This document shows positions 44,661-55,647 of a stretch of DNA of 64,000 bases, piece by piece (the first letter of the stretch is position 1; each line of letters starts with the position of its first letter). The stretch is from assembly GCA_947467345.1 (NCBI GenBank), contig CANIHD010000001.1, forward strand, positions 124,001 to 188,000, written 5' to 3'. The notes below the pieces were generated by a model, which searched no databases, was not told the DNA's origin, and saw only the letters and a list, made by a program, of their open reading frames with translations. A program made the position numbers and the translations under genes. The DNA comes from Alphaproteobacteria bacterium. Lineage in GTDB: Bacteria; Pseudomonadota; Alphaproteobacteria; Micropepsales; Micropepsaceae.

Positions 44661-45582
44661 GTGCCGCCCGCGCCTGGTCAAGTGCGAAGCGCTGATGAAT
44701 GGCAATCTTCACCGCGCCTGACAGGATCACAGAAAAGAGATCGGCCGCTGCCTCGCCGATTTCTTCAGCGCTGCGCGTATAGGACGCCAATGTTGGCCGC
44801 GTGAGGAACAACGAGCCTTTATGCGTCAGCGTGTGAATGTCGAGCGGCGGCACCGGGCCCGATGCATTGCCGAAGCAAACCATCAGACCGCGCACCTGAA
44901 GAGAATCGAGCGAGGACTCGAAACTCTCTTTGCCGACGCCGTCATACACAACTGGAACGCCAACACCGCCGGTGAGTTCGCGCACCGTTTTCGCGATCGC
45001 GTCGGTGCGCGAGTTCAGCACGTGTTGGCAGCCATTGGCGCGCGCGAGTTCCATCTTGGCTTCGGAGCCCGCCGTGCCAATCACAATGGCGCCCAGATGA
45101 TTGGCCCATTGGCAAATGATTTGCCCCGTGGCGCCGGCCGCGGCATGCACGAGGATCGTCTGCCCCGGGCGCACAGTGTAGAGCCGCTTCAAGAGGTACT
45201 GGGCGGTGAGACCCTTTAGAAGCGACGCCGCAGCGGTTTCATCGGAAACGCCCTCAGGCACCTTCACGACGCGCCAGGCAGGAATATTTGCCGCTTCCGC
45301 ATAGGCACCGGGGACCATCGCGTACGCCACGCGGTCGCCGGGTTTGAGTGCGGTGCCGGCATTGGGGCCGATCGCTTCAACGATGCCGGCGGCTTCCGAA
45401 CCAATGCCCGCAGGCAACGGCAATTTGTAGAGGCCCGAGCGGTGATAGGTGTCGATGAAATTGACGCCGATGGCCGTGTGCTTCACGCGCACCTGACCCT
45501 CGCCCGGCGGCGGCAGCTCGATGGTTTCGAACTGCATAACCTCCGGGCCGCCGGTCTGGTGAATGCGTATGGCTTTGACCAA
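44608..45582 (-). CDS. NADPH:quinone reductase (zinc-independent MDR family)
   Basis: A 324-residue medium-chain dehydrogenase/reductase. The TTG start at 45582 has AGGAG 8 bp upstream and begins (M)VKAIRIHQTGGPEVM, the standard QOR start. Other motifs are GVNFIDTYHRSGLYKLPLPAGIGSEAAG and the NADPH-binding VHAAAGATGQIICQWANHLGA. It ends ARATTGATVLIP. It lacks the zinc-binding cysteines. It probably reduces quinones or enones, giving some protection against reactive electrophiles. It is 10 bp downstream of a dienelactone hydrolase gene on the same strand. Confidence 0.93.
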   Translation of the reverse strand: MVKAIRIHQTGGPEVMQFETIELPPPGEGQVRVKHTAIGVNFIDTYHRSGLYKLPLPAGIGSEAAGIVEAIGPNAGTALKPGDRVAYAMVPGAYAEAANIPAWRVVKVPEGVSDETAAASLLKGLTAQYLLKRLYTVRPGQTILVHAAAGATGQIICQWANHLGAIVIGTAGSEAKMELARANGCQHVLNSRTDAIAKTVRELTGGVGVPVVYDGVGKESFESSLDSLQVRGLMVCFGNASGPVPPLDIHTLTHKGSLFLTRPTLASYTRSAEEIGEAAADLFSVILSGAVKIAIHQRFALDQARAAHEALQARATTGATVLIP

Positions 45583-45592
45583 GGCGCGGCTC

Positions 45593-46291
45593 CTAACCGA
45601 GATTTTGTTTGAAGAAAGCTTCGGTCCGCGAATTGGCAAGATCGGCGCTGGCCTTGTTGTAATTGTCGCCGGCCGTGCGTGCGAACGCATGATTCACGCC
45701 GGCATAAGAATGCAGCGTGACTTTGGAATTGCCCTTCAGGCCGTCGATAATCTGCGCCTGTGCTTCCGGCGGCACGAATTGGTCGTCGCCGGCGATGTGC
45801 AGCATCAAGGGCTTCTTGATGTTGTTGGCTTCGCCGAGACGCGTTTGAATATAGACGCCGTAATAGCCGACAGTGGCATCAACATCTGTGCGTGTGGCCG
45901 CGAGGAAGGCAAGCTGGCCGCCGAGGCAATAGCCAACGGCGCCGACTTTTCCACTTACGCCCGGAACGCCGCGCAGATGTGTGATCGACGTCTGAATGTC
46001 GGTAACGCCCTTATCGATGTCGAAGCGCTGCATGAAGCCGAATGCCTTCTGCCAATCTTCCGGCGTTTTGTCGGTGAGATTGACGTTGGGCTCCATGCGC
46101 CAGAACAGATCGGGCGCCAGCGCGAAATAGCCACGCGCGGCGTAAGCATCGGCCACTTCCTTGACGAAGGAATTGATGCCGAAGATTTCCTGAATGATGA
46201 TGATGCCAGGTCCCTTGCCCGACGCCGGCGACGCGAGATAGCCGCCGAAACTTCCGTCAGCGCCTTTGAGGGTGATCATCTTTCCGGTCAT
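45593..46291 (-). CDS. Dienelactone hydrolase family protein, copy 3 (cytoplasmic)
   Basis: A 232-residue carboxymethylenebutenolidase-like protein without signal peptide. The triad is visible: Cys in AVGYCLGGQL, Asp in HIAGDDQFVPP and His in YAGVNHAF. N-terminal text includes PGIIIIQEIFGINSFVKEVAD. The normal family reaction is hydrolysis of dienelactone to maleylacetate in aromatic degradation, but many members act elsewhere. It is distinct from the Tat-exported pair at 2717-4784. Confidence 0.92.
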   Translation of the reverse strand: MTGKMITLKGADGSFGGYLASPASGKGPGIIIIQEIFGINSFVKEVADAYAARGYFALAPDLFWRMEPNVNLTDKTPEDWQKAFGFMQRFDIDKGVTDIQTSITHLRGVPGVSGKVGAVGYCLGGQLAFLAATRTDVDATVGYYGVYIQTRLGEANNIKKPLMLHIAGDDQFVPPEAQAQIIDGLKGNSKVTLHSYAGVNHAFARTAGDNYNKASADLANSRTEAFFKQNLG

Positions 46292-46324
46292 GCGTGATTC
46301 CTTTTTCGCTTTGCGTGAAATGAA

Positions 46325-48394
46325 TTAGTTCTGGCCAACCGGCATGGTGGCTTGCTGCACTGGCGTCTGTGCGCGCGGGAGCTGTAGCACCTGACTCAAT
46401 TGCACGGCGCTGGTCACCGCCGGTGAGCAGCTATTGCCCTGACAGATATAAGCGGTCGGTTGTCCGTTCTGCATCGTCTTCCCGAAGGCCGGATGATTGT
46501 TCGGCAGCTGATCTTCCGGCGGCACCACGATGAGCACGCGATTGGGGAGACTTCGTCCCTGCACCGCGTTGATCAGATCATGTGTGCGCGGATCTTTATT
46601 GGGACCGACAATGACAATCTGAATGGCCGAGATGCAGAATTCGAAGCCGCTGAGATAAGTCGGCATCTGCATGAAAGCTTTCGGCGCGTCGCCGGCGAAG
46701 GCGGTGACCAAGGCATTGACGCGGTCGCCATAGGTCTGCTCGCCGGTGATGAAGAAGAGCCGCCCCAGAACTTCGAGCATCATGGCATTCGCCGACGGCG
46801 TCTGATTGTCGAAGGCTGTGCGAATGCGCACAGTGACGGGCTCGTCGCTCGGTGGGCTGAAGGCGTATCCCGAAAGAGCGAGGTCCCAGAAATTCTCGTC
46901 GAGCATGCGCACCCAGGTCTTGGCCCATTCCAGGAAAGTCTTTTCGCCGGTGACTTCCCAAAGGACGAGAGCTGCGCGCGCCATATTCGCATAGTCGTCG
47001 GAGAAGCCCGGCTGGCTGCGCTTGCCGCCGCTATAGCTGTGATAGAGGTCGGTGCCGTTGCCGAGTTTCTCGGTGACGAAATTAAAGGCGCGCCGCGCCA
47101 TATCGATCCAGCGCGGTTCGCGGAACACGGCGCCCGCATTGGCGAGAGCAGCGATCATCATGCCGTTGACGTCGGCGAGAACCTTATCGTCACGTTGCGG
47201 ACGCGGACGGTTTTCACGTGCCTTGAGCAGACGCTGGCGTTGCGTGCGCATCAGATTTTCGTCGGCCTGTGTCAGACCGGGCAACGGAATGAAGCGATGG
47301 AGAATATTCCGCCCCTGGAACATTCCGTCTTTCGTAACGCCGTAAGCCTGTTTGAATCGCGGGATCAGCGTGCCTTGCAGCGCGCTGTCGAGCTCGGCTT
47401 CGCTCCAGGTGTAGAAGCGTCCTTCTTCACCCTCGCTGTCGGCGGAGAGGCTGGATGCAAAGCCAGCGCCTTCGACGAGCATCTCGCGCGCCACCCATTC
47501 GATGGTGTCGTCGAGGCGGTCGCGATACATGGCCTGGCGATTGTGCTGCCAGACAAGCGTCAGCGTATCGATCGTATGCGCGTTGTCGGAAATCATCTTC
47601 TCGAAATGCGGCACCAGCCAACGTTCATCGGTGGCGTAGCGTGCGAACCCACCGCCGACATGATCGTAAATGCCGCCGCGGCACATCGCATCGAGTGTCG
47701 TCAGAACGATCTGGCGAAATTGCGGAATGCCGGAGCGCAAAAATGAGCGCCACACAAAATTCAGCGACGGGACGCTGGGAAATTTCGGCGTGCCGAGAAT
47801 GCCGCCGTAGAAAATGTCATATCGCTGCGCGGTAGCGACGGCGATTTGTTCCAGCGCGAGCACATCCATGCGTCCCGAGCGGTTCTCGCCCCACGCGCGA
47901 TCCATGACCTGCGCGATCTGGCGGATATTCGATTCGATCGATTGCGGATTGTCGCGTTGACGCGCCGCGACTTCGCGCAAAACGGTTTTAAATGCTGGGC
48001 CATTAGGGCCGTCGTTTTTGGGAAAATATGTTCCCGCGAAATAAGGTTCGCCGCGCGGCGTGAGAAACGCGTTCAGCGGCCAGCCGCCGCTCCTGCCGCT
48101 TACGGCAACAGCGGTCTGCAACCAATTGTCGAGATCGGGGCGTTCTTCGCGGTCGACTTTGACCGGAATGAAAAGCTCGTTGATGACATTCGCGGTTTCG
48201 ACGTCTTCGAAGCTTTCGCGGGCCATGACATGGCACCAATGACAAGCCGTGTAGCCCACCGAGACAAGCAGCGGCTTGTTTTCGCGCGCAGCTTCTTCGA
48301 GCGCCTGCTTCCCCCACGGCCGCCAATGCACCGGGTTGTCCTTATGCTGCAGGAGATACGGGCTTGTTTCTTCAGCGAGTTGATTGCGCGACAT
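46325..48394 (-). CDS. YyaL/SSP411-like thioredoxin-domain protein
   Basis: A 689-residue protein. The N-terminal thioredoxin-like domain (DUF255) begins [24 protein letters not shown] and has the redox-like CHWCHVM near residue 50. The C-terminal (alpha/alpha)6-barrel region has [28 protein letters not shown] and [11 protein letters not shown]. Family members resemble glycosidases or epimerases plus a thioredoxin fold; the true reaction is unknown. It is oriented against the flanking rho-mnmE row. Confidence 0.92.
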   Translation of the reverse strand: MSRNQLAEETSPYLLQHKDNPVHWRPWGKQALEEAARENKPLLVSVGYTACHWCHVMARESFEDVETANVINELFIPVKVDREERPDLDNWLQTAVAVSGRSGGWPLNAFLTPRGEPYFAGTYFPKNDGPNGPAFKTVLREVAARQRDNPQSIESNIRQIAQVMDRAWGENRSGRMDVLALEQIAVATAQRYDIFYGGILGTPKFPSVPSLNFVWRSFLRSGIPQFRQIVLTTLDAMCRGGIYDHVGGGFARYATDERWLVPHFEKMISDNAHTIDTLTLVWQHNRQAMYRDRLDDTIEWVAREMLVEGAGFASSLSADSEGEEGRFYTWSEAELDSALQGTLIPRFKQAYGVTKDGMFQGRNILHRFIPLPGLTQADENLMRTQRQRLLKARENRPRPQRDDKVLADVNGMMIAALANAGAVFREPRWIDMARRAFNFVTEKLGNGTDLYHSYSGGKRSQPGFSDDYANMARAALVLWEVTGEKTFLEWAKTWVRMLDENFWDLALSGYAFSPPSDEPVTVRIRTAFDNQTPSANAMMLEVLGRLFFITGEQTYGDRVNALVTAFAGDAPKAFMQMPTYLSGFEFCISAIQIVIVGPNKDPRTHDLINAVQGRSLPNRVLIVVPPEDQLPNNHPAFGKTMQNGQPTAYICQGNSCSPAVTSAVQLSQVLQLPRAQTPVQQATMPVGQN

Positions 48395-48590
48395 GAGGTC
48401 TTCCGAAGCGAGGCTTTTCGCGTTCCTGAGAACGTTGCCGGGTTGGGCGGGGATTGCTTCGTAGCGCTTCTCGCAGCGCGTTCACAAGGCGCTGTTAACG
48501 CTGCACTGCACGATGCGCGAGGCCGGCTTTGCGGGCGATAGCGGACTCTATAAGTTGCCCCCGCTTGCAGCGGGAAAGGCCGGCGGAGCA

Positions 48591-49910
48591 ATGAACCGCG
48601 ACACCATATATGCACGCGCCAGCGGCCAGGGCTCGGCGGGGGTAGCGATTATCCGCATCTCCGGCCCCAATGCCGACGCCGCATTGGCAGCGCTGTCGCG
48701 TGCAAAATTGCCAGCTGCGCGACAAGCTGCAATCCGAACACTGTACGGTAAAGAGAACAAGGGTGTTCTCGATAAGGCTTTGGTGCTGCGATTTCCGGCG
48801 CCGCATTCCTATACCGGCGAAGATATTGTTGAAATTCAAGGGCATGGCGGTCCAGCGGTGGTTTCTGCCCTGCTTGTCCAACTGGGAAAATTGCCTGGTT
48901 TGCGGCTGGCAGAGCCGGGGGAGTTTACCCGCCGCGCCGTAGAAGCCGGTCGTATGGACCTCGTTCAGGCCGAAGCGCTGGCTGATCTCGTAGCCGCCGA
49001 AACGGAAGCGCAACGCTGGCAGGCTCTGCGCCAGTTCGGCGGGGGTCCGTCGGCGATATATGAGGAGTGGCGTTCGCGGCTCATCCGGGCCGGTGCGTGG
49101 CTGGAAGCCGTGATCGACTTTCCCGACGAGGAAATTCCACCCGAAGCCATTTCCGACAGCCGGCGAGCCCTGGCGGTTCTGGCGGCGGATATCAGCAAAT
49201 ATCTGGACGACGGAAGGCGCGGCGAAATTGTGCGCGACGGATTTCGGGTGGCGATCATCGGCCCGCCCAATGCGGGCAAAAGTTCGCTGTTGAATGCCCT
49301 CGCCCGCCGAGACGTCGCCATTGTTTCAGCCACGCCGGGCACCACGCGCGACATCATCGAGGTGCACCTCGACCTCCAGGGAATGCCAGTCATCCTGGCG
49401 GATACGGCGGGGTTGCGAACCTCCTCCGACGAGATCGAGCAGGAAGGCGTGCGCCGGTCTAAAGCCTTGGCGGATCTTGCAGATATGCGATTGCTGGTTT
49501 TGGACGGTGCGGCCTCGGAGCCTCTGCAGGGCGTTCCCCGAAGCTTGAAGGAGAGCGCTGAGATCACGGTCTGGAACAAGGCGGATTTGGCGAACCATGC
49601 AGATAGGATGGGCATCTCGATTTCTGCCCGTACCGGCGACGGTTTGCCCCAGCTTATTGCGGCGATTGCCGAGCGAGCTGGGTCCGTTCCGAATGGCGAG
49701 GGGGCCTTAGTGACGCGTGCGCGGCACCGCGAGGCTCTGGCCGCGGCAGTGGAAAATCTCCAGGCCGCGCTTGCCGTTCCCGCACAGGCCCAGGAATTGG
49801 CGGCGGAGCATGTGCGCCGCGCCACACGGGACATTGGCCGGATCACTGGGCGGGTAGATCTTGACGAACTTCTCGACGTGGTCTTCCGCGACTTCTGCAT
49901 CGGCAAGTAA
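48591..49910 (+). CDS. mnmE: tRNA uridine-5-carboxymethylaminomethyl(34) synthesis GTPase
   Basis: A 439-residue protein. It begins [25 protein letters not shown]. The G domain has [18 protein letters not shown] (G1), the G3 motif DTAGLRTS and the G4-like NKAD. The C-terminal end is FRDFCIGK, the conserved CxGK. MnmE and MnmG together modify U34 of tRNAs. GGAG precedes the ATG at 48591. Only 43 bp, containing parS, separate it from mnmG. Confidence 0.96.
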   Translation: MNRDTIYARASGQGSAGVAIIRISGPNADAALAALSRAKLPAARQAAIRTLYGKENKGVLDKALVLRFPAPHSYTGEDIVEIQGHGGPAVVSALLVQLGKLPGLRLAEPGEFTRRAVEAGRMDLVQAEALADLVAAETEAQRWQALRQFGGGPSAIYEEWRSRLIRAGAWLEAVIDFPDEEIPPEAISDSRRALAVLAADISKYLDDGRRGEIVRDGFRVAIIGPPNAGKSSLLNALARRDVAIVSATPGTTRDIIEVHLDLQGMPVILADTAGLRTSSDEIEQEGVRRSKALADLADMRLLVLDGAASEPLQGVPRSLKESAEITVWNKADLANHADRMGISISARTGDGLPQLIAAIAERAGSVPNGEGALVTRARHREALAAAVENLQAALAVPAQAQELAAEHVRRATRDIGRITGRVDLDELLDVVFRDFCIGK

Positions 49911-49926
49911 TGTTTCACGTGAAACA
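49911..49926. promoter_or_regulatory. parS: parS centromere site 1
   Basis: This 16 bp perfect palindrome (TGTTTCACGTGAAACA) is the consensus ParB-binding site. Symmetry continues two further bases on each side (49909-49928). It starts directly after the mnmE stop codon and lies about 11 kb from the putative origin and 3.3 kb from parB. Confidence 0.96.
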
Positions 49927-49953
49927 TTGGTCGTGTTGCGATATGGGTCCGCC

Positions 49954-51808
<1,855 letters not shown>

Positions 51809-51819
<11 letters not shown>

Positions 51820-52444
51820 CCCCTGCGGCCCGGAAGAGTTCGCGGCAGACACCAATGTTTCACGTGAAACATTGGATCGGCTGAAGATCTATGCCGCCAT
51901 TCTGGAAGACGCGAGCGCGCTGCATAATCTGGTGTCGCGCTCCACCCTGCCCGATCTCTGGCGACGCCACCTCCTTGATTCTGCTCAGCTTCTGCCCTTC
52001 GTTCCGGCGAACGCGCGGTCTCTGGTCGACCTCGGGTCGGGCGCTGGATTTCCCGGTCTCGTGTTGGCCGAGCTACTGCGGGATCGCCCTAAATTCCGCA
52101 CGGTGCTCTATGAATCCACAGGGAAGAAGGCGCAATTCCTGAAAGACGTCGCGGATCGCTTAGGTCTCCGCGTTGATGTCCGAAATGCCCGTGCGGAGGC
52201 GGCGGAACCGGAAGCCTTTGATGTCATTTCTGCTAGAGCCTTGGCGCCATTGCCGAAATTACTGTCCTATGCACAAAATTTCTGGAGCACGCACACGATC
52301 GGGCTGTTTCTGAAGGGACAAAATGTAGAGGGTGAATTGACGGAAGCCCGTAAATCTTGGAGGATGACAGTGGCTAGGCATGAGAGCCGGTCCGATCCAT
52401 CCGGCGTGATTTTGGAAGTCCGGGAGTTGCATCGTGCAAACTGA
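51809..52444 (+). CDS. rsmG: 16S rRNA G527 N7-methyltransferase
   Basis: A 211-residue SAM methyltransferase. The N-terminus ([25 protein letters not shown]) has NVSRETL encoded by a parS site; HNLVSRS and the SAM-binding [16 protein letters not shown] and [11 protein letters not shown] follow. The ATG at 51809 overlaps mnmG; a GTG at 51794 is an alternative. The last 11 bp overlap parA. The order mnmE-mnmG-rsmG-parA-parB is classic. Confidence 0.95.
51856..51871. promoter_or_regulatory. parS: parS centromere site 2, inside rsmG
   Basis: This second perfect TGTTTCACGTGAAACA lies inside the rsmG coding region, where it encodes Asn-Val-Ser-Arg-Glu-Thr. The perfect symmetry extends to 24 bp (51852-51875). 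It lies 1.4 kb from parB. Two perfect sites 1.9 kb apart are enough to load ParB near the origin. Confidence 0.96.
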
Positions 52445-53252
52445 ATCCGCCCCGCCTCGCAAACGTCCAAGGGTCCTGGTTGTGGCCAATCAGAAGGGCG
52501 GCGTTGGCAAAACCACGACAGCCATCAATCTTGGAACCGCTTTAGCAGCGGTCGGCCAGCGCACTCTGGTGATCGATCTCGACCCACAAGGCAATGCCTC
52601 TACCGGTCTCGGCATTCCGCGCTCCCAGCGCAACGTGACCTCATACGACGTATTGATGGGGAACGCCGATCTTTCGGAAGCCATTGTTCCGACAAAGATT
52701 CCTAACCTTTCCATCGTCCCGTCCACGGTTGATCTCTCGGGCGCTGAAATCGAATTGTTCAGCGTCGCCCGCCGAAATTATCGGCTGCGGGACGCTATCT
52801 CCGCCTCAGCCGGCGCCGAAGAATTCGCTTATGTGCTGATCGACTGCCCGCCTTCGCTGAATGTGCTGACGGTCAACGCCATGGTGGCGGCGGACGCCGC
52901 CGTGGTGCCGTTGCAATGCGAGTTCTTTGCTTTGGAGGGGCTTTCGCAGCTTCTCAAGACGATTGAGCTGGTGCGCGGGGGGCTGAATCCGAATCTGGAA
53001 ATTCAGGGCATTATCCTAACAATGTTCGATAAACGGAACAATCTTTCAGACCAGGTGGCCGCCGATGTGCGCTCGCATATGGGTGATAAGGTCTATCAGA
53101 CCGTAATCCCGCGCAATGTGCGGGTTTCTGAGGCTCCGAGCCATGGGCTCCCTGCCCTCGTCTATGACATGCGCTGCCCGGGAAGCCAGGCTTACATCAA
53201 ACTTGCCGGTGAGCTCATTCAGCGCGAGCGCGCCCGGAACATGGGACGTTAG
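52434..53252 (+). CDS. parA: Chromosome partitioning ATPase ParA (Soj)
   Basis: A 272-residue deviant Walker ATPase. Text includes VLVVANQKGGVGKTTTAINLG, with the signature Lys before the GKT, then VIDLDPQGNASTGLG, DCPPSLNVLTVNAM and PLQCEFFALEGLSQLL. It moves ParB-parS complexes apart. A GTG start at 52434 is used, with GGGAG 8 bp upstream, overlapping rsmG by 11 bp. parB follows 19 bp downstream. Confidence 0.96.
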   Translation: MQTESAPPRKRPRVLVVANQKGGVGKTTTAINLGTALAAVGQRTLVIDLDPQGNASTGLGIPRSQRNVTSYDVLMGNADLSEAIVPTKIPNLSIVPSTVDLSGAEIELFSVARRNYRLRDAISASAGAEEFAYVLIDCPPSLNVLTVNAMVAADAAVVPLQCEFFALEGLSQLLKTIELVRGGLNPNLEIQGIILTMFDKRNNLSDQVAADVRSHMGDKVYQTVIPRNVRVSEAPSHGLPALVYDMRCPGSQAYIKLAGELIQRERARNMGR

Positions 53253-53271
53253 CGGCATGAAGGAAGCAAGC

Positions 53272-54147
53272 ATGGCCGATGAAAGCCGCCATCGCGGCCT
53301 GGGGCGTGGGCTTTCAGCCCTTTTGGACGAAGCACCCGCGACGGCACTCTCGCCCGCCAATGATTCGAGCGCGCGGCCGCGCAGCCTGCCCGTCGCCTTT
53401 CTGAAGCCCAATAAGAACCAGCCGCGCAAGCTGTTCCGCGCCGAAGATCTCAAGGACCTCACTGATTCCGTTAAAGAAAAAGGCGTTTTGCAGCCGATTC
53501 TGGTGCGCCCCACCGGCAATCCCGACTCATTCGAGATTGTTGCCGGTGAGCGGCGCTGGCGCGCGGCGCAACTGGCCAAGCTGCACGAAGTCCCGGTTAT
53601 CGTACGCGCCTTTACCGACGCCGAATCGCTGGAAGTCGCGATCATCGAGAACGTCCAGCGCGCGGATCTCAACGCCGTTGAAGAAGCCGCCGCCTATCTC
53701 GAGCTAATGAACCAGTTCAAATATACGCAGGACCGGCTGTCTGAATTGGTTGGGAAAAGCCGCAGCCATGTCGCGAATACGCTTCGCCTATTGAAGCTGC
53801 CGCAATCGGTTCAATCCTTTATTGTCGAAGGAAAGTTGACGGCTGGTCACGCTCGAACGTTGATCGGTATTCCAGACCCTGAAAAGCGTGCCAATGAGAT
53901 CATCAGTACAGGGCTCAACGTTCGGCAGGCTGAACGTAAAGGAAAAATTCCGAAGAAGCCTGCGCTAAAGATCAACAAAGACGCCGATACGCGCGCGCTT
54001 GAGCAGAGCATTTCGAACGCTTTGGGCATGAAAGTGGAAGTCGAGCACGGCGGCGCCAAAGGCGGAATGGTGCATATCCACTATAAAACGCTGGAGCAGC
54101 TCGACGATATTATGCATCGCCTGAGCTCGTTCGTTGGAGTAGATTAA
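53272..54147 (+). CDS. parB: Chromosome partitioning CTPase ParB (Spo0J)
   Basis: A 291-residue protein. It starts MADESRHRGLGRGLSALLDE, the arginine/glycine-rich ParA-interacting end. The CTP-binding ParB/sulfiredoxin domain has NPDSFEIVAGERRWRAAQLA and VAIIENVQRADLNAVEEA. The helix-turn-helix reads RLSELVGKSRSHVANTLRLLKLP, and a C-terminal dimer domain follows. AAGGAAG precedes the ATG at 53272; an ATG at 53257 is a weaker option. It binds the parS sites at 49911 and 51856. Confidence 0.96.
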   Translation: MADESRHRGLGRGLSALLDEAPATALSPANDSSARPRSLPVAFLKPNKNQPRKLFRAEDLKDLTDSVKEKGVLQPILVRPTGNPDSFEIVAGERRWRAAQLAKLHEVPVIVRAFTDAESLEVAIIENVQRADLNAVEEAAAYLELMNQFKYTQDRLSELVGKSRSHVANTLRLLKLPQSVQSFIVEGKLTAGHARTLIGIPDPEKRANEIISTGLNVRQAERKGKIPKKPALKINKDADTRALEQSISNALGMKVEVEHGGAKGGMVHIHYKTLEQLDDIMHRLSSFVGVD

Positions 54148-54165
54148 CAGCGCAATTTCAGAAGC

Positions 54166-54885
54166 TTAGCTAGCCAAGGCAAGAGCTTCGGTGGGCGAAA
54201 TTCGGCCATCATAAAGCCCCCGGCCGATTACCACACCGGCGATTTTCGCGTCGGACTCGGCAAGTAACTGAATATCCCGAACGCCGTTCACTCCACCGCT
54301 GGCGATTACCGGAATCGAGATCGCCTGGGCCAATTTGGCGGTCGCGGCGACATTCACACCCTGCATCATTCCGTCCCGGGCGATGTCGGTGAAGATGATA
54401 GCGGCCACGCCGGCGTCTTCGAAGCGCTTAGCGAGGTCTTCGGCCGTGAGGGTAGACGCTTCCGCCCAGCCTTCGACCGCCACCATGCCATTGCGGGCAT
54501 CGATGCCGACGACGATTTGGCCCGGATGCGCTTTCGCGGCGTCGCGCACCAATTGCGGATCACGCACCGCGACGGTGCCGAGGATCACACGCGCCACGCC
54601 GGCGTCGAGCCAGGTGGCGATCCCCGCGCGGTCGCGAATGCCGCCGCCAAGCTGAACCGGGATGGTGAGTTTCGCCAGAATGGCGCGGATCGCGGGGCCG
54701 TTGGCCGAGCGGCCCTCAAAGGCGCCGTTCAAATCGACGCAATGCAGCCATTGAAAGCCCTGATTCTGAAAGGAGAGGGCTTGCGCCGCGGGATCCTCGC
54801 CGAACACGGTGGCCTGTGCCATGTCGCCCTGACGCAGGCGCACGCAGCGTCCGTCTTTGAGATCGATAGCGGGGAAAAGAATCAT
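54166..54885 (-). CDS. hisA: Phosphoribosylformimino-5-aminoimidazole carboxamide ribotide isomerase
   Basis: A 239-residue (beta/alpha)8 enzyme of histidine synthesis. Motifs are [18 protein letters not shown] with the catalytic Asp, [37 protein letters not shown] with the second catalytic Asp, and VIASGGV. It converges with parB. hisH lies 75 bp upstream on the same strand, so the two are probably co-transcribed. The rest of the his operon is not in the window. Confidence 0.96.
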   Translation of the reverse strand: MILFPAIDLKDGRCVRLRQGDMAQATVFGEDPAAQALSFQNQGFQWLHCVDLNGAFEGRSANGPAIRAILAKLTIPVQLGGGIRDRAGIATWLDAGVARVILGTVAVRDPQLVRDAAKAHPGQIVVGIDARNGMVAVEGWAEASTLTAEDLAKRFEDAGVAAIIFTDIARDGMMQGVNVAATAKLAQAISIPVIASGGVNGVRDIQLLAESDAKIAGVVIGRGLYDGRISPTEALALAS

Positions 54886-54960
54886 GGCGTCACGCGGGCT
54901 TCAGTTAGCGGGGGAGGTGTAGCCACGAACCCGCCAACGGTTCAATGGCAGCAGGTGATC

Positions 54961-55620
54961 TTACGGGCGCCAGGTCAGAAAACGACCCAGCAGGCCGAGG
55001 CCCACAGCCTGGCTTTTTTCGGGGTGGAATTGCGTGCCGGCAATGTTGTCGCGCCCGACCATCGCGGCAAGCGCGCCGCCGTAATCGGTCGTCGCCAAAA
55101 CATGCGCCGGATTGTCCGTATGCAGACGATAGGAGTGCACGAAATAAGCATGCGCTCCGGGTTCGACATTTTGCAGCAGCGGATGCGGACGCGAGATACT
55201 CAACGCATTCCAACCCATATGCGGAATTTTTAACGCGGATCCATCAGAAGCGGGCAGGGGCTTGATCTTCACGACTTCGCCTGGAATCCATCCCAAACCT
55301 TTGTGATCGCCATGTTCGCGTCCCCATGTCGCAAGCAATTGCATGCCGACACAGATGCCAAGAAAAGGCCGTCCGCGTTTCAACACGGCGTCTTCCAATG
55401 CGGCCACCATGCCTGGAATAGAAGAAAGCCCGCTCATGCAATCCGCGAATGCCCCGACGCCGGGTAGTACTATGCGTTCAGCGCTTAAAACAATTTCCGG
55501 ATCGGACGTCACCACAACGGAATGATTGCTAGTGGTTTCGCTCGCCGCGCGCGCCATCGCTTTTTCGGCGGAACGCAAATTCCCCGAACCATAATCAATG
55601 ATGGCGACAATTGGCGGCAC
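54961..55620 (-). CDS. hisH: Imidazole glycerol phosphate synthase glutaminase subunit
   Basis: A 219-residue class I glutamine amidotransferase that supplies ammonia to HisF. It begins MPPIVAIIDYGSGNLRSAEKA. The catalytic Cys is in FLGICVGMQLL and the His-Glu pair in AGTQFHPEKSQAVG. Length is typical. hisF is not seen next to hisA here (parB follows instead), so the usual hisH-hisA-hisF order is broken. Confidence 0.95.
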   Translation of the reverse strand: MPPIVAIIDYGSGNLRSAEKAMARAASETTSNHSVVVTSDPEIVLSAERIVLPGVGAFADCMSGLSSIPGMVAALEDAVLKRGRPFLGICVGMQLLATWGREHGDHKGLGWIPGEVVKIKPLPASDGSALKIPHMGWNALSISRPHPLLQNVEPGAHAYFVHSYRLHTDNPAHVLATTDYGGALAAMVGRDNIAGTQFHPEKSQAVGLGLLGRFLTWRP

Positions 55621-55647
55621 GCGCGATGTCCTAGAAGTGGTGCGAAC

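Noticed and set aside
48528-48554. TTTGCG/TATAAG promoter before mnmE
   Set aside because: The spacing is 15 bp and the boxes are weak; not strong enough to list as a feature.
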